A DNA stretch of 64,000 nucleotides from Bradyrhizobium sp. NAS80.1 (GTDB taxonomy: Bacteria; Pseudomonadota; Alphaproteobacteria; Rhizobiales; Xanthobacteraceae). The notes under the pieces are model-generated. The model had not been told where the DNA came from, searched no databases, and saw nothing but the letters and a program-made list of their open reading frames with translations. Both the position numbers and the translations under genes were made by a program. Location of the stretch: contig NZ_LGHL01000074.1 in the NCBI RefSeq assembly GCF_001908205.1, positions 1 through 64,000 of the forward strand, given 5' to 3'. Shown one piece after another: positions 8,462-17,869 of the stretch. Position 1 is the stretch's first letter. Every line of letters starts with the position of its first letter.

Positions 8462-8594
8462 ACAGGCAGGATGCCTGCGTCGAACAAGAGACCTCCGGAC
8501 AAGAAGAGGCTCGCGACCAAGCATCCCTTCCGCGGCGGCGGAAGCCCTGCCGTTCAATCGGTTCAACGACCGATCGCGGCGCTTGTGGTCAAGC

Positions 8595-9368
8595 TCACCG
8601 CTTCTCGATCACCAAACTCTGCACCGCGCGGCCGAAATAACCCTGCCGGTCGCCCAGCCGCGACATCGCGAGGCCCGCACCGTCGGGGCCGATCGAGGAT
8701 TCGCCGTCGAGCAATATCCACTCGCCGACCGGCTGGCGCGCGAGGCTGATGGTGAGGTCGGCGTTGATGTAGGTCCAGGCGCGGAAGTCGAGCGTCGAGG
8801 CAGTGCCGTTGGAAAAGTCGGCGGCGACCACGGCGCGCATCGCCTGCGAGATCGCTTCGCCTTCGATCAGGGGATGGTCGACGCGAAACCAGACCGCGCC
8901 CGCGCCGGCCTGGCCGAAGCGGCCGCGCGCGGCACGCATCGAGACCATGGCCGCGAAAGGACTGGTCGCGGCGTGACCGTCCTCGACGAGCGAATCCTCG
9001 GGCGACGGTAGAGTGACCGGCAGATCCTTGACGTCGTCGGGCAGCGGCAGCGATCGCTGCTTGATCTTGAGCACGGTGGCGCCGACGACCTGCACACCCT
9101 CGGCCAATAGCTTCACTTCGCAGAGCTGGATCTTGCGACCCTCGCGCAAAATCTCGGTAGCGATCGTGAGTGGCGCAACCGGGACCGGGCGCATCAGATC
9201 GATGGTGACGCGCGCGATGTTCATCGGCACCGGCGTCGGGATGCGCTCAGCCGCCCACGTCACCAGCGAGGCCGGCGCCGAGCCGTGCTGCATGCGCCTG
9301 TCCCACGGGCCTGCGGCGTCCGGGCTGGTGACGACGCTGCTGCCGTCGACACGGTAGATGGCGGTCAT
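8595..9368 (-). CDS. Thioesterase family protein, double hot-dog (TesB-like)
   Basis: A 257-residue protein with the acyl-CoA thioesterase double hot-dog layout. The N-terminal half carries AAERIPTPVPMNIARVTIDL and MRPVPVAPLTIATEILREG; the C-terminal half carries DFRAWTYINADLTISLARQP and GEWILLDGESSIGPDGAG. Members hydrolyse acyl-CoA or act as inactive relatives in fatty-acid metabolism. It lies near two CoA ligases and two nitronate monooxygenases, so a role in acyl-CoA turnover fits. Start ATG 9368; no better alternative. Confidence 0.8.
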   Translation of the reverse strand: MTAIYRVDGSSVVTSPDAAGPWDRRMQHGSAPASLVTWAAERIPTPVPMNIARVTIDLMRPVPVAPLTIATEILREGRKIQLCEVKLLAEGVQVVGATVLKIKQRSLPLPDDVKDLPVTLPSPEDSLVEDGHAATSPFAAMVSMRAARGRFGQAGAGAVWFRVDHPLIEGEAISQAMRAVVAADFSNGTASTLDFRAWTYINADLTISLARQPVGEWILLDGESSIGPDGAGLAMSRLGDRQGYFGRAVQSLVIEKR

Positions 9369-9409
9369 GCTTCACTCGATCTAGGCTGGCGTTCCCCGGA
9401 CGCAGCGCA

Positions 9410-9540
9410 GTTCCATAAGCGCGTTCAAGCGCGCTTTTGACCGTTACGGCGGTGCGCTGCCGATCGGAGGTCTATGTTGCGGGAATGGGTCCCGGCTCTG
9501 CGGCGCGGCATTTCATGCCGCACCGCGTCCGGGACATGAG
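9410..9540. repeat. Dispersed intergenic repeat, family E (copy 1)
   Basis: Contains AAGCGCGTTCAAGCGCG and GGGTCCCGGCTCTGCGGCGC, with a matching arrangement (AAAGCGCGTTCACGCGCG, CCCCGGCTCTGCAGCGC) at 49378-49565. It fills the gap between the thioesterase and nitronate monooxygenase genes; no gene is seen here. Confidence 0.6.
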
Positions 9541-9545
9541 AGCGA

Positions 9546-10514
9546 TCAGAGCGGCGGATCGATCGCTTCGTCGTATTCCTTCTTGAAGCGCGCGATCAGT
9601 TCGGCGGCGGGCACGACGCCTTCGATGCTGCCGATGCCCTGGCCCGAGCCCCAGATCTCCTTCCAGGCCTTCGGCTTGGCGCGCTCGCCGGAGGCGTCGG
9701 TGCCGAAATTCATCTTCGATGGATCGGAGGTCGGCAGGTTTTCCGGATCCATGCCGGCCGCAAGGATCGAGGGCTTCAGATAGTTGCCGTGCACGCCGGT
9801 GAAGAGGTTGGAATAGACGATGTCGTCGGCCGTCGAGCCCGCGATCATCTCCTTGTACTTCTCGACCGCGTTGGCTTCCTTCGTCGCAATGAAGGCCGAG
9901 CCGATATAGGCGAAGTCGGCACCGAGAATGCGCGCGGCGCGGATCGCCTTGCCGTTGCCGATGGCACCCGACAGCGCGATCGGGCCGTCGAACCACTTGC
10001 GCGTCTCGGCGACGAAAGCGAGCGGCGAGATGGTGCCGGCATGGCCGCCGGCGCCGGCCGCGACCAGGATCAGGCCGTCGGCGCCCTTCTCGATCGCCTT
10101 GTGTGCGAATTTCTGATTGATCACGTCGTGGAAGACGATGCCGCCCCAGCCGTGCACGGCCTGATTGAGCTCCTCGCGCGCGCCGAGCGAGGAGATGATC
10201 ATCGGCACCTTGTACTTGGCACAGAGCTGCATGTCGTGGTCGAGCCGGTTGTTCGACTTGTGCACGATCTGGTTGACCGCGAACGGCGCCGACGGCTTGT
10301 CGGGATGCGCGCGGTCATAGGCCGCGAGCTCTTCGGTGATCCGCGCCAGCCATTCGTCGAGCAGTTCCGGCGGCCGCGCGTTCAGCGACGGGAACGAGCC
10401 AACCACACCCGCCTTGCACTGAGCGATCACGAGATCGGGCACCGAGATGATGAAGAGCGGCGAACCGATCACGGGGATCGACAGACGCCCCTTGAACAAG
10501 GCAGGCATGGACAT
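9546..10514 (-). CDS. Nitronate monooxygenase family protein
   Basis: A 322-residue FMN-dependent TIM-barrel enzyme, paralogous to the one at 5571. Seen: IPVIGSPLFIISVPDLVIAQ, GADGLILVAAGAGGHAG with the usual His, LSGAIGNGKAIRAARILGAD, YIGSAFIATKEAN and HGNYLKPSILAAGMDP. Expected to oxidise nitronates to carbonyl compounds and nitrite. ATG 10514 has GAGGATCG upstream and gives the family N-terminus; an in-frame ATG at 10508 is also possible. It stands alone between two intergenic repeats. Confidence 0.9.
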   Translation of the reverse strand: MSMPALFKGRLSIPVIGSPLFIISVPDLVIAQCKAGVVGSFPSLNARPPELLDEWLARITEELAAYDRAHPDKPSAPFAVNQIVHKSNNRLDHDMQLCAKYKVPMIISSLGAREELNQAVHGWGGIVFHDVINQKFAHKAIEKGADGLILVAAGAGGHAGTISPLAFVAETRKWFDGPIALSGAIGNGKAIRAARILGADFAYIGSAFIATKEANAVEKYKEMIAGSTADDIVYSNLFTGVHGNYLKPSILAAGMDPENLPTSDPSKMNFGTDASGERAKPKAWKEIWGSGQGIGSIEGVVPAAELIARFKKEYDEAIDPPL

Positions 10515-10654
10515 TGCGGAACGATCCTCTATTGGCCGGTCAAACGAAGGTTGGGTGTCATACCAACAAGGCAATCTTTCCACTGTCAAGTATTGCGTTT
10601 TGACGCCATGGCGGACGCCGTTATCGCAATTCCAAGCCGCGGAATACCTTCCCC

Positions 10655-10771
10655 CGTCATTCCGGGGCGCGCCGAGAGGCGCGAGCCCGGAATCCATCAT
10701 GCGTCAGCGTGAATGTCGACATGGATTCCGGGTTCGCGCTCCGCGCGCCCCGGAATGACGGGGACGACGAA
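10655..10771. repeat. Dispersed inverted repeat, family D (copy 1)
   Basis: CGTCATTCCGGGGCGCGC at the left end is the reverse complement of GCGCGCCCCGGAATGACG at the right end, with GGATTCCGGG / CCCGGAATCC pairs inside. A large hairpin-forming intergenic element lying just downstream of the aspartase stop. A related arrangement is at 38801. Confidence 0.75.
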
Positions 10772-10774
10772 CGA

Positions 10775-12178
<1,404 letters not shown>

Positions 12179-12205
12179 GGGCGCTCCTTTGTTCGCGCGG
12201 CGACC

Positions 12206-12739
12206 TCAGTTCTGGCACAGCGCGCTGGTGACGAAGGTGTCGGTACGACAGTCATCCGGTTTGCGTTGCCTGCCCGGGATCAGGACCTTGGCCGAGCATT
12301 TCTCGGCGGAGTCGGCGTTCAGGCTTTTGCCTTCCTTGTAACCCTTGCTCTGGCAAAGCTGGTCGGCGGCCTGCTTGCAGTCGGGCGCGCCGTTCGAGGA
12401 GACCGGACAAGCAATACGCCCCGACACCATGGAGGACGGCTTCGCCAGCCGCGACAGATCGTTCATGGCCTCGCTCGGGCTTTTGATCGGCGGCAGGATC
12501 GAGGGCAGCTTGTCGAACAGCTTGCCCATTTCGTTGATCAGTCCGGGATTATCCTCGCGGGCCGGCGGCGCTGAAGGCGCGGGCGTCGCGGGCGGCAGCG
12601 CAGGTCCCTGCTCCTGCACGCCGAGCGCCGGCGGCGCGGATTGCGGCCATCCGGTCCCGGCGGCACAGAGCAGGAGCAGCACCACTGCTGAAATCAGAGT
12701 CCCGAGCCCTACGGCCGGATTGCCGGATCGAACCATCAT
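12206..12739 (-). CDS. Secreted Cys-rich hypothetical protein
   Basis: A 177-residue exported protein. ATG 12739 (or 12736) gives a signal sequence MVRSGNPAVGLGTLISAVVL ending near GTGWPQS; a Pro/Ala-rich linker follows, then a C-terminal domain with seven Cys in about 70 residues (ACPV, DCKQ, LCQSKGYKEG, KCSA, DDCRT, LCQN) that probably forms disulfides in the periplasm. CQSKGY is shared with the lipoprotein at 27289 and may mark a common small fold. Function unknown. Confidence 0.65.
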   Translation of the reverse strand: MMVRSGNPAVGLGTLISAVVLLLLCAAGTGWPQSAPPALGVQEQGPALPPATPAPSAPPAREDNPGLINEMGKLFDKLPSILPPIKSPSEAMNDLSRLAKPSSMVSGRIACPVSSNGAPDCKQAADQLCQSKGYKEGKSLNADSAEKCSAKVLIPGRQRKPDDCRTDTFVTSALCQN

Positions 12740-12794
12740 GACCGCAACCGTAGCCGAAGCCGGCGCGGCGGCAAAGCGCGGCGGCGATCTATTG

Positions 12795-12842
12795 ATTGAG
12801 CATGATCTACTCGGAAAACCGCTCCACACTTTTCCGGATCTT
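12795..12842. repeat. Short rhizobial palindromic repeat
   Basis: GAGCATGATCTACTCGGAAA then CCGCTCCACACTTTTCCGG: a sequence of the type widely dispersed in Bradyrhizobium and Rhodopseudomonas (GGAAAACCGCT-CACACTTTTCCGGATC). It lies between two minus-strand genes and has TTTTCCGG pairing with CGGAAAA. Confidence 0.6.
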
Positions 12843-12844
12843 GC

Positions 12845-13426
12845 CTAGACCAGCTTGATCGCCACCACGAAGCCGAGCACCAGCACGGCGGCGCCGATCG
12901 CGACCCACAATCCGAGGTGACGCTCGATCCTGACCCGGATCCAGTCGCCATAGCGGTTGAGCAGGATCGCGGCGATGAAGAAGCGTCCGCCACGCGCAAT
13001 GATCGAGCACAGGATGAACAGTCCGATGTTGTAGCCGGCGAAGCCCGACGTGATGGTGACAAGCTTGTAGGGGATCGGCGTCAGCCCCTTGAGCAGGATG
13101 ATCACTGCGCCCCACTCGGCATAGGAGGCGCGGAAGGCATCGACCTTGTCGCCGAGACCATAGACCTGGATCAGCCAGTGACCGACCGAGTCAAACAGCA
13201 GCGCGCCGATGGCATAGCCCAACAGGCCGCCGAGCACCGAGGTGACGGTACAGACCGTCGCATAGACCCAGGCGCGCTGCGGGCGCGCCAGCGACATCGG
13301 GACCAGCATCACATCCGGCGGAACCGGAAAGAAGGAGCTTTCAGCGAAAGCCACGGCCCCCATGATCCAGAGCGCATAGGGCTTGTGGGCGGCGTCGATG
13401 CACCAATCGTAGATACGTTTCAGCAT
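12845..13426 (-). CDS. YqaA/DedA-like membrane protein
   Basis: A 193-residue inner-membrane protein of the SNARE-associated (DedA/VTT) superfamily, YqaA branch. Seen: an amphipathic N-terminus, FAESSFFPVPPDVMLVPMSL (the conserved E-FP-P-D signature), several hydrophobic helices, and the re-entrant LLKGLTPIPYKLVTITSGFA motif with G-x-P-IP-K. DedA proteins act in membrane homeostasis and undecaprenyl phosphate or lipid scrambling; the YqaA role is less defined. ATG 13426 matches the family start; an earlier ATG at 13447 adds seven residues. Confidence 0.85.
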   Translation of the reverse strand: MLKRIYDWCIDAAHKPYALWIMGAVAFAESSFFPVPPDVMLVPMSLARPQRAWVYATVCTVTSVLGGLLGYAIGALLFDSVGHWLIQVYGLGDKVDAFRASYAEWGAVIILLKGLTPIPYKLVTITSGFAGYNIGLFILCSIIARGGRFFIAAILLNRYGDWIRVRIERHLGLWVAIGAAVLVLGFVVAIKLV

Positions 13427-13482
13427 GGCGCCGCGATGAAGCACCATGGGACGGATTTGTCCATGGCGAGTTTTGTGACGTT

Positions 13483-13618
13483 TCTAAAGCGTGATCCGGT
13501 CCCGAAGGGCCAGTGTGCAGCGGTTTTGCCTCGCAACAAACGCAGAACGCGTTTGCGCGGGGATCACGCGCAAACAATAAAGCGCGATGACGCTTCGTTC
13601 CAATCTCATCGCGCTTTA
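13483..13618. repeat. Palindromic repeat cluster overlapping a stop codon
   Basis: AAAGCGTGATCC near 13483 pairs with GGATCACGC at 13561-13569, and TAAAGCGCGATGA (13578-13590) is the perfect reverse complement of 13606-13618. The inner palindrome contains the stop codon of the hisE-like gene. A dispersed rhizobial element type; without a T-run it is at best a weak terminator. Confidence 0.7.
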
Positions 13619-14020
13619 GTGGCGCTTGCGCGCCACCCGGCCCTCGAGCGCGGCAATTGGCCGCCTGGCGGCAACGCGGGCTGATGTAACTTTGGGCAGC
13701 TTCATCAGCGACTTCGGCAATTTCTCGGCGATGCCGAGCATGTCCTCCCGCCGCGCCATTTCGCGCCAGACGTCCTCTGGACGCACGCCGGCCGAGGCCC
13801 AGAGCACCGTGAGATTGTAGAGCAGATCGGCACTTTCCCGGATCACGGCTACGCTATAGCCGTTGACCGCGTCGATCGCGACCTCGATGGCCTCTTCCGC
13901 CAGTTTCTTCGCGATTTTGGAGGGCCCACGCTGAAACAGCCGGGCCGTACGGGATGTTGCCGGATCAAGATCTCGGGCCGCGAGCACAGCCAGATATAGC
14001 CGCTCAAGCGAATCACTCAT
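13616..14020 (-). CDS. hisE: Phosphoribosyl-ATP pyrophosphohydrolase-like protein (HisE family)
   Basis: A 134-residue all-alpha NTP pyrophosphohydrolase. HisE removes pyrophosphate from phosphoribosyl-ATP in histidine synthesis. Seen: the family core GPSKIAKKLAEEAIEVAIDA with its metal-binding acidic residues, then ESADLLYNLTVLWASAGV. Unlike typical HisE (about 100 residues), it carries a basic 30-residue C-terminal tail (KVTSARVAARRPIAALEGRV). No other his gene is nearby, so this may be a second copy or act on another nucleotide. The stop lies inside a dispersed palindrome. Confidence 0.8.
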   Translation of the reverse strand: MSDSLERLYLAVLAARDLDPATSRTARLFQRGPSKIAKKLAEEAIEVAIDAVNGYSVAVIRESADLLYNLTVLWASAGVRPEDVWREMARREDMLGIAEKLPKSLMKLPKVTSARVAARRPIAALEGRVARKRH

Positions 14021-14076
14021 GGTGCCGAAATTACTCTAAATCAATGGCGAGCGTGTTAACGCACCGCAGTACAAGC

Positions 14077-14112
14077 AAAAAACCGGCCGCCGCGGCAGGT
14101 GCGATGGCCGGT
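14077..14112 (-). terminator. Intrinsic terminator for the gene at 14137
   Basis: Read on the minus strand, ACCGGCC (14112-14106) pairs with GGCCGGT (14088-14082) and is followed by a run of T (A-run 14077-14082 on the plus strand). It lies 25 bases past the stop of the Gly/Tyr-rich protein gene. Confidence 0.75.
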
Positions 14113-14136
14113 CGTGGTCAACCGTTGGTAGCCAAG

Positions 14137-14520
14137 TTAGTAGCAGTTGGTCATGTACCCTTGGCCGCACGCTGCAGCCGGACTGTCTCCGCCGAAGCGC
14201 TGATACTCGTAGTTCGGACCCGGACCGTAATAGGGGCCGTAGGCGGGGCCGCCGTAATAGGCAGGACCGCCGTAATAGACGGGACCGCCATAATAGCCCG
14301 GACCGTAATCATACGCGTACGCGTCGCGGCTCGCGGCGATCGCAAGGCCGGTGCCGACGATGCCGGCAATGGCTGCGGCAGCCGCCGCGCCGCCGCCACC
14401 ACGATGCCAGTGACGGCCACCTGCGTACGAAGCGGTCGGGGCAACCGCGGTCAGCGCCAGCACCGCGGCGGTGGCAAGAACGGCCTTGCGGCCGCCAAAT
14501 TTCGAAAATCTGTCAAACAT
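14137..14520 (-). CDS. Exported Gly/Tyr-rich protein with YYGGP repeats
   Basis: A 127-residue protein. ATG 14520 gives MFDRFSKFGGRKAVLATAAV and a signal peptide ending near SYAGG. The mature part has an Ala/Gly hydrophobic stretch (AAAAAAIAGIVGTGLAIAAS) and a low-complexity segment of YYGGP repeats (five units), ending in a small domain with two Cys (AACGQGYMTNCY). Such proteins are usually envelope proteins; some bind surfaces or are stress-induced. Function unknown. A good terminator follows. Confidence 0.7.
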   Translation of the reverse strand: MFDRFSKFGGRKAVLATAAVLALTAVAPTASYAGGRHWHRGGGGAAAAAAIAGIVGTGLAIAASRDAYAYDYGPGYYGGPVYYGGPAYYGGPAYGPYYGPGPNYEYQRFGGDSPAAACGQGYMTNCY

Positions 14521-14748
14521 GTCCTGGACCCTCCTTGGGACCTCCAACGGTGCCTGCAGACAGGCTCATGTCTCTCAAACACCCGCATCCCATGTTGGGT
14601 TCCGGAACCCCAACACAAGCTGAACGGGGGTTGCGTAATCGTGACGCAACCGCCGCTCATCCGCCGTTCATGTTGGCGCTGAAAGACTGAACGCCTGCCG
14701 GCGCTGCGAGCGTCACGAAACCACAACAATGCGGGACCGGCGCGGCCG

Positions 14749-15798
14749 ATGTTCGGATTCAAGACGATCGCCTTTCGCTGCCTGCTGGGTCTCTCGATCT
14801 CGGTTGCCGCGCTGGCCGCACGCGACGTCAGCGCGGCCGAGACCGCCGCGCCGTCCGTTGCGATCCATTTCACCTTCGACCGCCCGATCGATGCAAGCAT
14901 GGCACCGTTCTTCATCGCGGCGAAGGACGGCAAGTTCGGCGCCGAACGTCTCAACGTGTCCTTCAACAGCGCGGCCGGATCAACCGAGGCGCTCGCGCGT
15001 GTCGCGAAAGGCGACAGCGAGCTCGCACTCGTCGACATCAACGAGCTGATCCGCTTTCGCGACAAGGACGATGCCGCGCCGGTCAAGGCGGTGTTCGTGC
15101 TGTTCAACCGCGCGCCCTATGCCATCATCGCGCGCCGGAGCCGCGGCATCCACCTGCTGCCCGATCTCGACGGCAAGACCGTCGGCGTTGCCGACGGTGA
15201 CCTGTCGATGCGGCTGTGGCCGGCGCTGGCGCAGCAGAACGGCATCAACGCATCGCGCGTGAAATTCCACAAGATCAGCGCCGCGGTCCGCGAGCCGATC
15301 CTCTCCGCGGGACAGGTCGATGCGGTCGCGGGCTTCAGCTATCTCTCGGCGGTGAACCTGCGCAACCGCGGCGTGCCCGGAAGCGATCTCGTCGTGCTGC
15401 GCTATGCCGACTATGGCTGCGAAGCCTACGGCTTTGCCGTGGTGGCCAATCCCGCTTTCGCCGCGGCGAAGCCTGATGCGGTGAAAGGCTTCGTCCGCGC
15501 ATTGATCGCCGGCATCGACGCGACCGTCAAAGAGCCGGCGCGTGCAGCGGACGAGGCAACAAGCCGGATCGACAATGGCGACCGCGACCTCGAGCTGGAA
15601 CGTCTACGCACGGTACTCGTCGACTACATCCTGACCGACGAGGTCAAGCGCAACGGCCTCGGTGGCATCGACCCGGCGCGCCTGGAGCGCTCGATCGACC
15701 AGATCGCGCAAGATTTCAAATTCCGCAAACGGCCGGCGGCCGCCGACATCTTCGACGGCGGGTTCCTGCCGCCGGTCGAAAGCCGACTCATCAATTGA
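14749..15798 (+). CDS. ABC transporter substrate-binding protein, NMT1/THI5-like
   Basis: A 349-residue periplasmic protein with a signal peptide (MFGFKTIAFRCLLGLSISVA, cleavage near VSA-AE) and the NMT1/THI5-like fold that binds pyrimidine precursors, sulfonates, nitrate-like or aromatic ligands. Seen: GKFGAERLNVSFNSAAGSTE, DGKTVGVADGDLSMRLWPAL and AGQVDAVAGFSYLSAVNL. The usual SsuBC-type permease and ATPase are absent; the next gene on the same strand, 85 bases on, is a glucan-type exporter. So this is an orphan binding protein whose permease is elsewhere, or a sensor. No strong ribosome binding site precedes ATG 14749. Confidence 0.85.
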   Translation: MFGFKTIAFRCLLGLSISVAALAARDVSAAETAAPSVAIHFTFDRPIDASMAPFFIAAKDGKFGAERLNVSFNSAAGSTEALARVAKGDSELALVDINELIRFRDKDDAAPVKAVFVLFNRAPYAIIARRSRGIHLLPDLDGKTVGVADGDLSMRLWPALAQQNGINASRVKFHKISAAVREPILSAGQVDAVAGFSYLSAVNLRNRGVPGSDLVVLRYADYGCEAYGFAVVANPAFAAAKPDAVKGFVRALIAGIDATVKEPARAADEATSRIDNGDRDLELERLRTVLVDYILTDEVKRNGLGGIDPARLERSIDQIAQDFKFRKRPAAADIFDGGFLPPVESRLIN

Positions 15799-15883
15799 GC
15801 ACAACCGAAAGCTTCCGCTGTATCTCAAGGGCGATCCCGGCTTAGAATATGAGCTCCATTGTCCGCCCGAGTTGCTCGCCCGC

Positions 15884-17680
15884 ATGTCTATGCTCCGTCT
15901 CTACACCCGTGTTCTCGAACTGCTCGGCAAGGAGGCGCGGCTTGGCTGGCTGCTCGCGGTTGCCAATCTCCTGCTGGCGGCCTCGCAATTCGCCGAGCCC
16001 GTGCTGTTCGGCCGGATCGTCGACGTGCTCTCCGGCAAGACGGTGGCCGGGTCGAATTCGGCCTGGCCGTTCCTGATGGCCTGGGTGGCGTTCGGGCTGT
16101 TCACCATCGCCTGCAGTGCGCTTGTGGCGCTGCAGGCCGACCGGCTCTCCCACCGCCAGCGCCAGGCGGTGCTGACGAGCTATTTCGAGCACATCCTGCA
16201 ACTGCCCCTGACCTTCCACTCCGGCACCCATTCGGGGCGGCTGATGAAGGTGATGCTCAACGGCACCGATGCGCTGTGGCGGCTGTGGCTCGGCTTCTTC
16301 CGCGAGCATTTTGCGGCGATCCTCTCGGTCGTGGTGCTGCTGCCGCTGTCGATGTACCTGAACTGGCGGCTCGCTATCCTGCTGTTCGTGCTGTGCATCG
16401 TGTTCACGGCACTGACGACCTTCGTCGTGCGCAGGACCTTCGGCATGCAGATGGCGGTCGAGGAGCACTACAGCGAACTCTCCGCGCGTGCCTCCGACGC
16501 GCTCGGTAACGTCGCGCTGGTGCAGAGCTTCGTACGCGTCGAATCCGAGGTGCAGGGCTTGCGCTCCGTCGCCGACCAGTTGCTCGCCGCGCAAATGCCG
16601 GTGCTGTCGTGGTGGGCGCTCGTCACCGTCATCACCCGCGCCTCCACCACCATCACGGTGCTCGCGATCTTTACCCTCGGCATCGCGCTGCACGACCAGG
16701 GGCTCACCTCGGTCGGCGAGATCGTGATGTTCGTGAGCTTCGCGACCTTGCTGATCCAAAAGCTCGAGCAGGTCGTGAGCTTCATCAACAACGTCTTCAT
16801 GGAAGCGCCGCGCCTGCGCGAATTCTTCAACGTGCTCGACGCCGTGCCAGCCGTTCACGACCGCCCCGACGCGATCGATGCCGGCCGGCTGTCCGGCCTG
16901 GTCGAGTTCCACGACGTCACCTTCTCCTATGACGGCAAACGGCCGGCGATCGAGGACCTCACCTTCACCGCGCTGCCCGGCCAGACCATTGCGCTGGTCG
17001 GCCCGACCGGCGCCGGCAAGTCGACTGCGATCGCGCTCCTGCATCGCGCCTTCGATCCGCAATCCGGCTTCATCAAGATCGACGGCATGGACGTGCGCGG
17101 CGTGACGCTGACATCGCTGCGGCGGAACATCGGTGTCGTGTTCCAGGAAGCGCTGCTGTTCAACCGCTCGATCGCGGAAAATCTGCGCGTCGGCAAGCCG
17201 GATGCGACCGAAGCCGAGATGCGCAAGGCGGCCGAGCGTGCGCAGGCACTCGAATTCATCGAACGCAGCGGCGGCTTCGAGACCAATGCCGGCGAACGTG
17301 GCCGCATGCTCTCCGGCGGCGAGCGGCAACGGTTGTCGATCGCCCGCGCGCTGCTGAAGGATCCGCCGATCCTGATTCTCGACGAGGCGACCAGTGCGCT
17401 CGACGCCGTCACCGAGGCCAAGGTGAATGCCGCTCTCGACGAAGTGATGAAGGGCCGCACCACCTTCGTGATCGCCCACCGCCTCTCCACCATCCGCAAT
17501 GCCACGCGGATCCTTGTGTTCGACAATGGGCGCGTGATCGAAAGCGGAACTTTCGATGAACTCGTGGCCAAAGGCGGCCATTTTGCCGAGCTCGCCAGGG
17601 CTCAGTTCATGGTTCAGGAAAGCCCACGGACCAGCGTGACGGCCGCCGAGGCTGCCGCGACTGCTGCCAAGTCCCCATAG
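15884..17680 (+). CDS. ndvA: NdvA-like glucan ABC exporter (permease-ATPase fusion)
   Basis: A 598-residue half-transporter: six membrane segments (about residues 20-300) then a nucleotide-binding domain (about 340-575). Seen: Walker A GPTGAGKS, the Q-loop VFQEALLFNRSIAENLRVGK, signature LSGGERQRLSIARAL, Walker B ILILDEATSALD and the H-loop VIAHRLSTIR. NdvA/ChvA proteins export cyclic beta-glucans, needed for low-osmolarity adaptation and nodulation in rhizobia. ATG 15884 gives the typical short N-terminus. The partner glucan synthase is not in this window. The C-terminus has an Ala/Thr tail. Assignment to NdvA rather than a generic exporter is good but not certain. Confidence 0.85.
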   Translation: MSMLRLYTRVLELLGKEARLGWLLAVANLLLAASQFAEPVLFGRIVDVLSGKTVAGSNSAWPFLMAWVAFGLFTIACSALVALQADRLSHRQRQAVLTSYFEHILQLPLTFHSGTHSGRLMKVMLNGTDALWRLWLGFFREHFAAILSVVVLLPLSMYLNWRLAILLFVLCIVFTALTTFVVRRTFGMQMAVEEHYSELSARASDALGNVALVQSFVRVESEVQGLRSVADQLLAAQMPVLSWWALVTVITRASTTITVLAIFTLGIALHDQGLTSVGEIVMFVSFATLLIQKLEQVVSFINNVFMEAPRLREFFNVLDAVPAVHDRPDAIDAGRLSGLVEFHDVTFSYDGKRPAIEDLTFTALPGQTIALVGPTGAGKSTAIALLHRAFDPQSGFIKIDGMDVRGVTLTSLRRNIGVVFQEALLFNRSIAENLRVGKPDATEAEMRKAAERAQALEFIERSGGFETNAGERGRMLSGGERQRLSIARALLKDPPILILDEATSALDAVTEAKVNAALDEVMKGRTTFVIAHRLSTIRNATRILVFDNGRVIESGTFDELVAKGGHFAELARAQFMVQESPRTSVTAAEAAATAAKSP

Positions 17681-17869
17681 CAAGTCCCGATAGCATCGTC
17701 GAAATTCAGCCTACTTCATTGCGGAATACCCCAATGATGCCCCTATTCTCGACGCACGAGCCGGTATAGGTTTGCGACGCCGCAAGCGGCGGCGCTGGAT
17801 TTCAGAACCGACCATCAGATCACGAGAGCCGTCCGGAACCGGCGGGTCTCCAACGACCGGAATCGGATA

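Noticed and set aside
8471..8749. 92-residue ORF after the microprotein
   Set aside because: Basic low-complexity reading that runs into the antisense of the thioesterase gene.
10655..10771. Hairpin after aspA as a standard intrinsic terminator
   Set aside because: No T-run; better explained as a dispersed inverted repeat.
15842..17683. 613-residue open frame antisense to the NdvA-like exporter
   Set aside because: High-GC shadow; the plus strand has all ABC motifs.
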